NCBI GenBank assembly: GCA_048887165.1
Contig: JBHLJZ010000004.1
Location: 21,255 to 85,254, forward strand
Origin: SOKP01 sp048887165
Lineage (GTDB): Archaea > Asgardarchaeota > Lokiarchaeia > Sigyniarchaeales > SOKP01
DNA length: 64,000 nt
Reading direction: 5' to 3'
The notes under the pieces: generated by a model
Seen by the model: only the letters and a program-made list of their open reading frames with translations
Told to the model about the DNA's origin: nothing
The model's database searches: none
Translations under genes and position numbers: made by a program
Part shown: positions 45,977-55,900 of the stretch, piece after piece
Layout of the letters: every line of letters starts with the position of its first letter
Position numbering within the stretch: the stretch's first letter is position 1

Positions 45977-45982
45977 TTTATA
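45974..45982 (-). promoter_or_regulatory. Likely TATA box of the tusA-dsr-hdr operon
   Basis: On the minus strand CTATAAATA lies about 70 nt upstream of the tusA start and follows a T-rich stretch. With normal archaeal spacing, transcription would start inside the palindrome and give a leader of about 45 nt. Confidence 0.5.
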
Positions 45983-46195
45983 GAAAAAAATGCAAACAAA
46001 TATTTAAATAATAGTTTTTTTTTTTATAATCGTGGAACTTTTTAATAAAAAACCACTAAATTTAGTAAAGATACTAGAGAAAAAAATTATTAATAAGTAA
46101 GAACTATATTTTAATAACTTAAAAAAAAATTTGAGATATTAAATATCAGATTTAAAGTTTTAAATAATAATTAAAACAAAAGCAAGAGATTTTTT

Positions 46196-46696
46196 ATGGT
46201 TATAACAAATGATCTAAATGACTCTTTAGATGATATTGACAGAGAGATACTTGTATTACTACAAGACGACGCAAAGATCACAATTAATGAGATTTCCGAA
46301 AAAGTAAAAGATCGTTTAGGATTAGACGAACCAAAAAGTGCAACCGCAATTAGAGCCAGAGTAAAAAGGTTAGAAAGGGATTTAATAAAGAAATACATGG
46401 CTATAATTGATTGTAGTAAATTAGGATATCGAGAAATGGTTATTGCCTCCCTTCGAGTGAATTCTCAACAGCCTATTGACGATATAAAAAAGAAAATCGA
46501 GGATTTGCAGCAAGTTAAATACGCTTACATCGTAACAGGAGAATATCCCCTTATTGCTATGTTCAAATGTTTAAACCATGAAGATGCAATGTCTTTAATC
46601 GAAAAATTAAGAAACATGCCAGGGGTAGAAGAAATTAAAACTCAAATTGTCCTAGATAGGATAAAAGAAGACCATTCAATAATCATTCCTGAATGA
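46196..46696 (+). CDS. Lrp/AsnC-family transcription regulator
   Basis: The 166-residue protein opens with LDDIDREILVLLQDDAKITI, the typical Lrp helix-turn-helix start. It ends in a ligand-binding RAM domain (VIASLRVNSQQPID; AYIVTGEYPLIAMF; MPGVEEIKTQIVLDRI). It is divergent from the Hdr operon with a 283-bp shared control region containing a palindrome. Inferred: it controls the operon, perhaps in response to an amino acid or sulfur compound. Confidence 0.9.
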   Translation: MVITNDLNDSLDDIDREILVLLQDDAKITINEISEKVKDRLGLDEPKSATAIRARVKRLERDLIKKYMAIIDCSKLGYREMVIASLRVNSQQPIDDIKKKIEDLQQVKYAYIVTGEYPLIAMFKCLNHEDAMSLIEKLRNMPGVEEIKTQIVLDRIKEDHSIIIPE

Positions 46697-46856
46697 GAAC
46701 ATTAAAAATCTTTTTTGTAAAACCTTTTGGGAATTTTCTGTATGACTTTAGATAAGTTGAATTTTATGATTAGATTTAGAAATAAAACTATAAATATATA
46801 AAATCCATATATTTACTATTTAATTTAATCACAACGTAAAAAAATAGTGGATATTT

Positions 46857-47618
46857 TTGGAAGTAGTAGACATATTACATGGCAGTTTTAGTCTGGTCTT
46901 TGTTATTATTTCCTTCATTGTCGGATTCACGATACTTTTGAAGTATTTTAAACTTAAAAATCGATTACTTGTATTAGTTGGACTCACTTGGATTGGATTA
47001 TCTTTCCCTTGGCTTCCAGATTTAATTTCATTCCTAATGAGTCTATTTGCACAAAGTACACTCTCAAGAGAATGGTATTTTATTATTGGAAACGTGTTTC
47101 TTCCAATCGCTTTAATTCCGTGGATGATGGCTTATACAGATATGATCAGAAGAGATAGGAAAAACTTATATATGGGTCTAATTGTAGTTCTTTGTATTAC
47201 TTTTGAGATTATGTTTTTCTCTTTATTTTTTATTGATATCAATTTAATAGGTAGTTTAACTAGTGCATTTAGTGCTGATTTTGGAATCCTTTTGATAGTA
47301 TTTTTATTCATAACAATGATAATAATGCTTACTACAGGCATTAAATTTGCTCGTGAATCTATTAAATCAGAAAATAAGGAAATAAGATTAAAAGGGAAAC
47401 TTCTTCAGGCAGCATTCATTTTATTTACCATCGCAGCAATTCTAGAAAAAACGGCGAGATCCATTATGTTAGGTCTTGTTTTTCAAGATCCTACAGATCT
47501 TTTGTTACAAGTAATGCTCGCTATAGTACGCACGCTATTGATTCTTAGTGCATTTGGCTTTTATGGTGGATTTCTCTTGCCTAAATGGATGAAAGAAATT
47601 CTTATGAAAAATATATAA
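46857..47618 (+). CDS. Seven-helix-like membrane protein (253 aa)
   Basis: The protein starts at TTG 46857 (no ATG in frame nearby). It has about seven hydrophobic helices with loops of mixed charge, including a Trp/Pro-rich LTWIGLSFPWLPD. I do not recognise the family. The layout resembles 7TM sensor-like membrane proteins seen in archaea, but no retinal lysine or kinase domain was noted. Confidence 0.6.
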   Translation: MEVVDILHGSFSLVFVIISFIVGFTILLKYFKLKNRLLVLVGLTWIGLSFPWLPDLISFLMSLFAQSTLSREWYFIIGNVFLPIALIPWMMAYTDMIRRDRKNLYMGLIVVLCITFEIMFFSLFFIDINLIGSLTSAFSADFGILLIVFLFITMIIMLTTGIKFARESIKSENKEIRLKGKLLQAAFILFTIAAILEKTARSIMLGLVFQDPTDLLLQVMLAIVRTLLILSAFGFYGGFLLPKWMKEILMKNI

Positions 47619-47746
47619 TATTTTTCTTTTTTTTATTATATCTCTTAACTCTTAATTCTGATAAGGATTAATTAAAGAGTACTTAATTACATTAAGTAGA
47701 ATAATTACTCAAATTTTCTTTATGATCTTCTTTTCTTTTATACTAT

Positions 47747-48460
47747 TCATTCGCTTAAAGAAATTTTTTTACGCTGTATGATTATCAAGCTCACAATACT
47801 TACCAATACAAATATAAGGATGATATTTCCAGATGGGATGGCATTTTCAACTATTTTTAATGTTGATATTGTTTGATTGTTAACTTTTATTTCTTCTCGT
47901 ATTAAAATCCCTTTTTCGTTATACGTAAGGATTGCTTGAACATTATTTATTTCAATCGTAATTGTATTACCCTGCACAGTTGCAGAATAGGGTGTTTGAG
48001 ATTCAATAAAACCTTTGATTATATTTACATCAACAGGGTCATTTGGAATAGCATAATATCCTCCATAGCCTCCGATCAACAGGTTTTCCATATGCTGATG
48101 ATATTGAAAAAATTGCATTGTTTTATTATAAGAAAGTAATTCCTGGTTCTCAAATTCTATAGAATCCATTATTAATATTTCATACTTATTTGTATTGGAA
48201 TTTAACTTGCTTACGCTTATGTTTATAACTAATACATCGAAAAATTGATATATGTTCTCAATTGAAACGTTGACAGTAGTCAAAGTTGAAGCCGTCTCAA
48301 AATCATATTGTATAAAGTCATCCTCATCTACAGGAACAGATGAATCTCCTAATCTAAATGATCCTGATAAAAATATTGCATTTACAGGAAGAATAATACA
48401 GCATAAGGTTAAAATGAAAAGTATGGTACTCTCTATAATATTTTTGTTATATTTTGTCAA
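47747..48460 (-). CDS. Exported, C-terminally anchored surface protein (about 237 aa)
   Basis: AGGTGG at suitable spacing supports a TTG start at 48460; GTG at 48472 is the alternative. An N-terminal signal-like helix (TILFILTLCCIILPVNA) is followed by about 170 beta-rich residues. A C-terminal helix (NIILIFVLVSIVSLIII) then precedes QRKK, a cell-surface anchor. The layout is like the partial gene at the right end of the window. Ligand or function unknown. Confidence 0.65.
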   Translation of the reverse strand: MTKYNKNIIESTILFILTLCCIILPVNAIFLSGSFRLGDSSVPVDEDDFIQYDFETASTLTTVNVSIENIYQFFDVLVINISVSKLNSNTNKYEILIMDSIEFENQELLSYNKTMQFFQYHQHMENLLIGGYGGYYAIPNDPVDVNIIKGFIESQTPYSATVQGNTITIEINNVQAILTYNEKGILIREEIKVNNQTISTLKIVENAIPSGNIILIFVLVSIVSLIIIQRKKISLSE

Positions 48461-48608
48461 TAATAATACCACCTATTATATAATCTAATAACAATTTACA
48501 ATTATTTAAATTCATAGATCTAATCCCTTTTAAGCAATAAAACAATTTTATAATAAACTCAGAAATAAATATTAAATCATAAACAAATTACAACAAAGGA
48601 TAATACAG

Positions 48609-49973
48609 ATGGTAGAAGTGAGATTTCCAAATGATTTTATGTGGGGTGTTGCTACATCCAGTTATCAAATTGAAGGTGCTTGGAATGAAGATGGGAAGGG
48701 TGAGAGTGTCTGGGATAGATTAAGTCATACTCCTGGTAAAGTGAAAAAAGGTGATACTGGAGATATCGCCTGTGATCACTATCATCGTTATAAAGAAGAT
48801 ATCCAAATTATGAAAGAAATCGGACTTAAGGCATATAGATTTTCAGTATCATGGCCCCGAATCTTTCCAACAGGTAAAGGGATGGTAAACCAAAAAGGGG
48901 TAGAATTTTATGATAAGCTCATCAATGGATTATTGGATAATGGTATCGAGCCATTCCTGACGCTATATCATTGGGATTTACCAGTTGCATTTAATAAAGT
49001 TGGTGCATGGGAGAGCCCTGAAGTAATTGATGCTTTTGTAAATTATGCTCAATTTCTTTTTAATCATTATGGAGACCGTGTTAAGTATTGGATAACATTT
49101 AATGAACCTCAAGTCTTTACTTTTCTGTGGTATCCTGTAGGATTGTATGGAAAGGGTGAATTTGAGTCTGCTCTTAATGCAACACATATGATAAATATTG
49201 CTCATGCAAAAGCTGTAAAAGCTTATCGAACATCTAATCATCCTGATGGAAAAATTGGAATAACACTTGATTTGTCTCATATATATCCAAGAAGTAGTTC
49301 TGAATTAGACATTAAAGGCGCGAAATTGAAGGATGGATTGAATAATCGGTGGTTTTTAGATCCTGTGTTGAAAGGGGAATATCCAGCGGAAGTGATGGAT
49401 TTGATAAGAAAGAATTTCAGCTTTCGTTTGCCTCCAAAAAAGGATTTAGAGTTATTCAAGGATAATCCGATTGATTTCTTAGGCATTAATAATTATTTTT
49501 GTGAAAGGGTCGCTATTAAAAAAGAAAAAGATTTAGGTAATATTTGGAAATTACTCATTTCATTCCGACCAAATATTAATGCTGAAGTCTCAGAAATGGG
49601 ATGGGAAGTATGCCCACAAGGTTTCTATGATTTACTCAAGAGAATTGATAAGGATTATGAACATCCTGAAATCCATATAACTGAAAATGGAATGGCCTGT
49701 AAAGACAATAAAATTGTAGAAGGTACAATTCAAGATGATGATCGCATTAGTTATCTTAAAAGATATTTAAAAGCTGCCAATGATGCGATACAAGACGGTG
49801 TCAACTTAAAATCTTATTTCTTATGGAGTTTAATGGATAATTTCGAGTGGATATATGGCTACTCAAAAAAATTTGGTGTTATTGAAGTCGATCTTGAAAC
49901 TCTTGAACGTAGATGGAAAAAAAGTGCATTTTGGTATAAGGATGTAATCCAAAAAAATGGATTTGTTGTTTGA
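48609..49973 (+). CDS. Glycoside hydrolase family 1 beta-glycosidase
   Basis: The 454-residue protein matches the family length and opens with FMWGVATSSYQIEGAWNEDG. The acid/base is Glu166 in TFNEP and the nucleophile Glu359 in ITENG. Other family motifs are LYHWDLP and SLMDNFEW. It hydrolyses beta-glucosides or beta-galactosides with retention. No signal peptide, so cytosolic. No sugar transporter lies next to it. Confidence 0.96.
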   Translation: MVEVRFPNDFMWGVATSSYQIEGAWNEDGKGESVWDRLSHTPGKVKKGDTGDIACDHYHRYKEDIQIMKEIGLKAYRFSVSWPRIFPTGKGMVNQKGVEFYDKLINGLLDNGIEPFLTLYHWDLPVAFNKVGAWESPEVIDAFVNYAQFLFNHYGDRVKYWITFNEPQVFTFLWYPVGLYGKGEFESALNATHMINIAHAKAVKAYRTSNHPDGKIGITLDLSHIYPRSSSELDIKGAKLKDGLNNRWFLDPVLKGEYPAEVMDLIRKNFSFRLPPKKDLELFKDNPIDFLGINNYFCERVAIKKEKDLGNIWKLLISFRPNINAEVSEMGWEVCPQGFYDLLKRIDKDYEHPEIHITENGMACKDNKIVEGTIQDDDRISYLKRYLKAANDAIQDGVNLKSYFLWSLMDNFEWIYGYSKKFGVIEVDLETLERRWKKSAFWYKDVIQKNGFVV

Positions 49974-50089
49974 TTGCTTTAACTATCTGTTTCTTTAAGA
50001 TCTCTTAATTAAACAGAAATAATAAATTGCATTAAGAATTGAAATAGATTAACAATTCAATAGTAAATATTAAAGAGAAATAGTTTAAT

Positions 50090-50560
50090 ATGAATCAATT
50101 AAATCCAAAATGGGTAGAGTTTGTAAAACGCTTTGTAAATTCTAGTCCTTACTTAATAAATCAGAATATTAAACTACTAGATTTGAAATATGGCGAGTCA
50201 TTTTTAGAAGTAGAACTCAATCGCATCCATCTCCAAGGTTACGGCTACGTTCATGGAGGTGTCTATTCGGCGTTAGTAGATAGTGCAGGTTTTTTTGCGG
50301 TTTATACACAAGTTGAGGGCGATAATAGTGCAGCAACAATAGAAATGAATCTTAATTATTTATTTAGTGTTAAAACTGGTAAATTACTCGCTCATGGTCG
50401 CTGTTTAAATCTTGGAAAAAGTATTGGTTTAGCAGAAGTTACAATAAGAAATGAAGAGGAAACACTTCTAGCGTATGGTTCAGTGACGGTAATGGTTAAA
50501 CCTCCATTAAAGTCACTTAAAACAGTTCATTTACCATCTAAATTCAGTGATTCGATTTGA
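50090..50560 (+). CDS. PaaI/YdiI-like hotdog-fold thioesterase
   Basis: The 156-residue protein has GYVHGGVYSALVDSAGFFAV, the hotdog motif with HGG and the catalytic Asp in the central helix. ATIEMNLNYLFSVKTGKL and later strands complete the single hotdog fold. It should hydrolyse acyl-CoA thioesters as an oligomer. An acyl-CoA dehydrogenase is encoded elsewhere in the window, not adjacent. Confidence 0.85.
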   Translation: MNQLNPKWVEFVKRFVNSSPYLINQNIKLLDLKYGESFLEVELNRIHLQGYGYVHGGVYSALVDSAGFFAVYTQVEGDNSAATIEMNLNYLFSVKTGKLLAHGRCLNLGKSIGLAEVTIRNEEETLLAYGSVTVMVKPPLKSLKTVHLPSKFSDSI

Positions 50561-50625
50561 TTAATTGAATAATATTTAGGTTTGAGCCCTTTGGTTATTC
50601 TTCTTTTTTGAAAAATACATAATAT

Positions 50626-51165
50626 CTATTCTGGATGATACACATAGATTCCTTTTTCTGTATCTTCATTAGCTAGTTTTAATCTATGGAACATAAAAAA
50701 ATGTGATATAACTCGTGCAGTTGATTTAAGTTCTTGAATAAGTTTTTCTTCTAACTTATTATTGGTTGCTTGTAATAAATAACAAATCACTACATCAGCA
50801 TTGCTTAAATCATGTTTAAAAAAATCCCCATAAACAACCTTAATTTTCCTTCGCAAACCTCGTATTGTTATTAAAAATTGACACCAGAGATAAAGCAAAA
50901 GGTTTATCTCAATACCAATAGCTTTTGCACCAAATTTTCGTGCCGCAGTTACTATAAAACGTCCATCTCCACATCCTAAATCATATACCACTTCATTGGG
51001 TTCTATATCAGCCAAAGAAAGCATTTCCCGTACTTTCTTCATCCTAGTGGGAACCCAAGGCGCACCTTTGATAAGTGACCAACAAAAGAAAAATCCAATT
51101 AAGATACCAGTTATAATTAAACAGAATGCAATAATTTGAAGAAAATTAGTCATTTTTTCGGACAA
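50626..51165 (-). CDS. Membrane-anchored SAM-dependent methyltransferase
   Basis: The 179-residue protein starts with one hydrophobic helix (IIAFCLIITGILIGFFFCW). A compact class I methyltransferase follows, with motif I VVYDLGCGDGRFIVTA, GIEIN (motif II) and DVVICYLLQ (motif IV). This small anchored form is common in archaea. Substrate unknown. It lies 30 nt after the EamA transporter gene on the same strand. Confidence 0.85.
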   Translation of the reverse strand: MSEKMTNFLQIIAFCLIITGILIGFFFCWSLIKGAPWVPTRMKKVREMLSLADIEPNEVVYDLGCGDGRFIVTAARKFGAKAIGIEINLLLYLWCQFLITIRGLRRKIKVVYGDFFKHDLSNADVVICYLLQATNNKLEEKLIQELKSTARVISHFFMFHRLKLANEDTEKGIYVYHPE

Positions 51166-51195
51166 TTTACTGAAATAATTTTTGAAATTTGAATC

Positions 51196-52206
51196 TTATT
51201 TTTTGAAATTTTTAAGTTTTTCACCTTTATTATCAAATGATTTGAGATTTACAAGTGAAATTCCTATGATTACTAATAATAAGGAAAATGGATAGATAAA
51301 AACATCAAATTCTTCTTGTAAAAAGATAGCTGAGAAAAGTACACCAAACAATGGTACTAATGTTTGAAAAATTGCGGCTCTACTAGCACTTAATCTTTTG
51401 ACACCTTCTAAGTAGAATGTATATGCTATGATTGAAGATAAAAATGCTAAGTATGCAATTCCAAACCATATACGAGTTGGAATAGTAAAATATTCCAATG
51501 GATTAAGGTATTGTGGGCTAATTATTAATGCTATAGGAATTATTGTTAGAAATCCAAAAAATGATACCCACGATATTATCCATAAAGAGCTTGGTTGATG
51601 GGATTTGCTATTATTTTGAGTTTTATTTAAAAAATGACGCGAAAGTACTGTATATACCGCATAAGCGAATGCGCCAGCTAATATTAAAAAATCACCAAGA
51701 AATCGATTCAAGACATCCACATTCGGAGAAAATCCTACAACAATAATAACGGCTATGAATGCCATCAGAGTTCCAACAACTTTTTTCCATGTAAAAAATT
51801 CCGTTTTTAAAAAAGTACTAGAAAGTATTACCACCCATATGGCATTTGTAGCAACCATTATACTAGCATCGCTCGCAGCGGTAAAAATCTCACCGATAAG
51901 ATAACCAGCTTGATAAATTGTTACAGAAGTTAACCCCATAAATGTTAAAATCTTCCAATTTTCTTTCGCAAATTGCCAGTTCAATGTACCTTCTTTAATT
52001 CTAAGAATTATAAAAAAACAAATTACTGCTAAAAAATAACGAATGAATGCAATCATAAAAGGAGGGATAGTTGCTCCTCCAACCTCCTCGGATACTAACC
52101 ATCGACCAATTGGCCAAGTACCACCCCAGATAACAGCAGTACAAATTAATAAAAGATAAGCAACAATTTCCTTTCTTCGATTGGCATTTGAGTTTGATTC
52201 TATTAT
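51196..52206 (-). CDS. EamA/DMT-family transporter with apparent non-AUG start
   Basis: The protein has ten predicted helices in two EamA repeats (ILAGAFAYAVYTVLSR; LSASRAAIFQTLVPLFGVLF). The first helix and its signature VIWGGTWPIGRW lie upstream of the first ATG (52056). The frame continues to an in-frame TAA with no ATG, GTG or TTG. AGGTAGGTGG lies just ahead of two ATA codons at 52206 and 52203, which are the best-placed starts and give about 336 residues, a normal family length. It exports or imports small metabolites; the substrate is unknown. Confidence 0.8.
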   Translation of the reverse strand: MIESNSNANRRKEIVAYLLLICTAVIWGGTWPIGRWLVSEEVGGATIPPFMIAFIRYFLAVICFFIILRIKEGTLNWQFAKENWKILTFMGLTSVTIYQAGYLIGEIFTAASDASIMVATNAIWVVILSSTFLKTEFFTWKKVVGTLMAFIAVIIVVGFSPNVDVLNRFLGDFLILAGAFAYAVYTVLSRHFLNKTQNNSKSHQPSSLWIISWVSFFGFLTIIPIALIISPQYLNPLEYFTIPTRIWFGIAYLAFLSSIIAYTFYLEGVKRLSASRAAIFQTLVPLFGVLFSAIFLQEEFDVFIYPFSLLLVIIGISLVNLKSFDNKGEKLKNFKK

Positions 52207-52504
52207 AACGCCACCTACCTTAAATATTTTTTAATCTAAAATTAGTATAATTACTGATCTACTAATTTAGATATCGTTTTATAATTAAAAAAAATAAGTG
52301 AATTTTTATTATTAAAAAAAAATAGGTTAAAATTGCTTCTTCTTGAAATATCTCATGTTTATTGGGATTGCTAACAGTATTATTGTTGTGATAATGAGGT
52401 ATATATTATAACCTGGTATTGCTGGGGGTTCAGGCGAATAATTAAAATAAATACTCATCTCTTGTAATAGCTGTTGAAAGAACAACCGATTTATGAACTA
52501 ATGT
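52207..52504. other. Intergenic stretch with gene remnants
   Basis: This stretch holds the EamA ribosome site, AT-rich sequence and a surface-protein tail remnant (52327-52458). A second remnant starts just beyond it. No intact gene is seen. Confidence 0.6.
52327..52458 (-). pseudogene. Remnant of a surface protein C-terminus (anchor helix)
   Basis: The 43-codon frame reads SPEPPAIPGYNIYL then a hydrophobic helix and RYFKKKQF. That is the usual proline-rich linker, membrane anchor and basic stop of archaeal surface proteins. Only this tail is present; an in-frame TAG lies shortly upstream. It is probably the end of a deleted gene. Confidence 0.5.
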
Positions 52505-52738
52505 TTGAATTTGATACAGAAAACTTATAAAAAGCTTGGTGCTGAAAAATATCTCCCTTTAATATGTTTAGGGGATTTTTATGAAGCAGAGGGTTTGGGT
52601 TATGGATTTACTCGTACAGAAACACTTGGATTTGATGGTCAAATATGTACACATAGATTTGTAAAAAATTACAAGACTCCCAAAGCTTGGCCTCCTTATG
52701 ATCTAAAAGAGTTTAATGCAGATTTTTGGGAAAAGTAA
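52505..52738 (+). pseudogene. Remnant of an ATC-hydrolase-like protein (C-terminus)
   Basis: A 77-codon frame from TTG encodes CLGDFYEAEGLGYGF, TRTETLGFDGQICTHRF and a Trp-rich end. The RTeTLgfdgqiCthrF pattern resembles the C-terminal part of L-2-amino-thiazoline-4-carboxylic acid hydrolase/DUF6125-like proteins. These are normally 150-250 residues, so the N-terminal half is missing here. A functional small protein cannot be excluded. Confidence 0.45.
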
Positions 52739-52954
52739 CTGAAATTCATTTTGAATAAAAAAAGAATTTTTTGAATTACCGATTCGAGGAAATTTCTTTT
52801 TTTTATAATTAAAATCAATATCCTAAATTATTTTGATTTAGAGAAAGATATTCTTATTTAGCTTAATCATAGGAAACATTTAAATTATTTAAAAAAGAAA
52901 TATCTATCAATTTTCAACTTTTATTTCAAATTAAATTTAAATAGGTGAAATTCA

Positions 52955-55900
52955 TTGGAGCTTGATATGCAGGAAGAGATAAAGAATGATAGCTTAATTT
53001 ATCCTGATCATTTATTCCCTGAAAAAAAAGGTCTTGCAAAAGCTTTCCATCTAGCAGAAAGTTTTGGCCACATTGATAATGTAAATTCTGTAGCGTTTTC
53101 AAATGATGGTAAATATCTAGTTAGTGGTTCAAGTGATAAAACAATAAAAGTTTGGGAATTTGAAAGTGGAAAAATTTTAAGCTCTAAGCTAGTTCATTCT
53201 GAACCTATTTTATCTGTTGCAATATCTAAAGATAATAACTACATTATTAGTAGTTCTTCAGATAAATTAATCAAAATTTGGGGATTAAAAAAAGGAAATC
53301 TTATCCATGAATTAAAGAATCATTTAGATATAGTAACATCTGTGATAATTTCTCCTAATGGTAAAGATTTTATAAGTAGTTCAAAAGATATGAATGTTTT
53401 TGTATGGGATTTGATGAAGGGGCATCAAATTCAAACATTAGTTCATAAATCGGCTGTTCTTTCGACAGCTATTACAAGAGATGGAAACATATTAGCATGT
53501 GGTTGTGAAGATAAAACTATTATTATTTGGGATCTATCAAAAGATAAAATTTTACGGACTATTAAGGGTCATAAAGCAGAAATAACTTCGCTAGCAATCT
53601 CTCCCCGCGAAAACATTATAGTTAGTGGTTCTGCGGATAATTCTGTGGGTGTATGGGATCTATTAAAGGGTAAATCTATAGAAATCTTGAATGGACATTT
53701 AGGACCAATTAATACTACTGTTATTTCCCCGGATGGAAACATCTTGGCAACTGGTTCTGAAGACAAAACAGTTAGATTGTGGGAACTTTCGACAGGCAGA
53801 CTTATAAAAACTATTCAAGGTTATACTGATTCAATAACATCATTATCTTTCTCTCCTGAAGGAAATTATCTAGCAATTGGTTCTACAAGTAATAATATAA
53901 TCATCTGGGATTTAACAGAAGGAAAACTATTAAATTCCGTAGCAGCTCATTCAGATGGAATAAATTCAATATCAATTTCTCCAAATGGTGAATATATCGC
54001 AAGTGGATCAAATGATAATTCTGTAAAACTTTGGTATTTAAAAAATCAGAAGTTAATCAAATCTTTTATAAATCATAAAAAACCTATTACTTCCCTTAGT
54101 TTCTCACCTGAGGGTTTAGTACTTGCTAGTAGTTCATTGGATGGAAAGGTATTATTATGGAATCTCAGAGATTTGAAGTTATTAAGTGTGATTTCGAAAA
54201 TGGGTAATGTTGCTAATTCAATTGCATTTACTCCAAAGAATCGACAATTAATTTTAGGTTTAAATAATGGAAATTTAAAAATATATGATTTTCCACTCAA
54301 AATGATCACAGACACTTTAAAAGGACATAAAGGTGCAATTTCTTCATTAATTATTACTCCTAATGGAAGAAATTTTATTACCGGCTCGGAAGATAAAACA
54401 ATAAAGCTCTGGGATCTTTCTTCCAGAGAGGAAATTCAAACTTTTAAAGGACATAAAGGTAAAATAACATCAATAGCAATATCTTCAGATGGTAAAAATA
54501 TATATAGTGGTTCAGAAGATAAATTTATAAATATATGGGATTTATATAATGGAAATTTGATCAATTCTTTTGAAGCTCATACCGATAAAGTTTTGAGTGT
54601 TGCCAGTTCTCCATTAGGAAATTGTATTCTAAGTGGTTCAAGTGATACATCAATAAAAGTATGGGATCCTAATAAAAAAAATCTCATCCAAACATTTGAG
54701 GATCATCTTAAAGAGGTATCAGCAATAGCAATCTCACCCGATGGAAAACTTGCTTTCAGTGGTTCTCAAGATGGGGTTATGAATGTTTGGACTCTTACTT
54801 TTGGTGGTATTGTAAAAAATTTTACAGGAAATTCAGAACATATTAATTCAGTTGCTGTATCTTCTGATGGAAAACATGGTGTGGCAGGTTTATCGAATAA
54901 TAAAATTATACTATGGGATCTTAATAATGGTAAGTTAAAAAAAACCCTACTAGGACATAGTGATAGTATTAGCTCTGTTGCCTTTTCTCCAGGAGGAAAA
55001 TATATTGTAAGTGCATCCTATGATAAAACTTTAAAAATTTGGGATCTTACTTCTGGTGAACTATTATGGACACTTAGTAGTCATAGTGATGGAGTAACCT
55101 CTGTTGTCGCCTCTAATGATAAAAAATATATAATAAGTGGATCTATTGATAAAAAGATTATTGTCTGGGAGCCTTCAACAGGTAAACTTATAAAAAAGTT
55201 AGAAGGAAATACAGATATTATAACCTCAATTGATATTTCTTTAGATAGTAAACTCTTAGTTAATGGATGTAAGGATAGTACAATTAAATTATGGGATCTT
55301 AATAAAGAAGAAAATCTCCTCACTCTTGAAGGTCATAATGGGGCTGTTACTTCAGTTGCAATTTCTTCAGATGGTATGTTTATAGCTAGTGGATCTCTAG
55401 ATAATACCGTAAAAGTTTGGAAAATTGAAAATGGTGAGCTTGAATTTACTTTTGATAATATAAATAGTGCTGTTACTTCTGTCACCTTTTCTTATGATGG
55501 ACTATATCTAGCTTGTAGTACTGAAGATAGTCGTGTTATTACGTGGGATTTCGTACAGAAAATTAAATCTACTTATGAACATAATTCGAAAGTTAATTCA
55601 ATAAAATTCTTACCCGATGCACATAAAATTATAGCTGGAGATGATTATGGAGACGTATTTATCTGGGATTTATTAATGGAAGAATACCAAGACTTTATGA
55701 ATGAACTTCAAAATAAATTGTCCCATGTCGAAGATTTAATTATAAATAATAATTATTCTGAAGCAAAGAACGAATTAGATGTAATTATTGAAACTGCTGA
55801 TTTATTAAATTTTGATGAAATAAAATCATTTGCTTTAGAAAAACTCCGAAATTTGAGAGATCCTGCTGAAACTCTTAAAATAATTAAGAAAATCTTAGAA

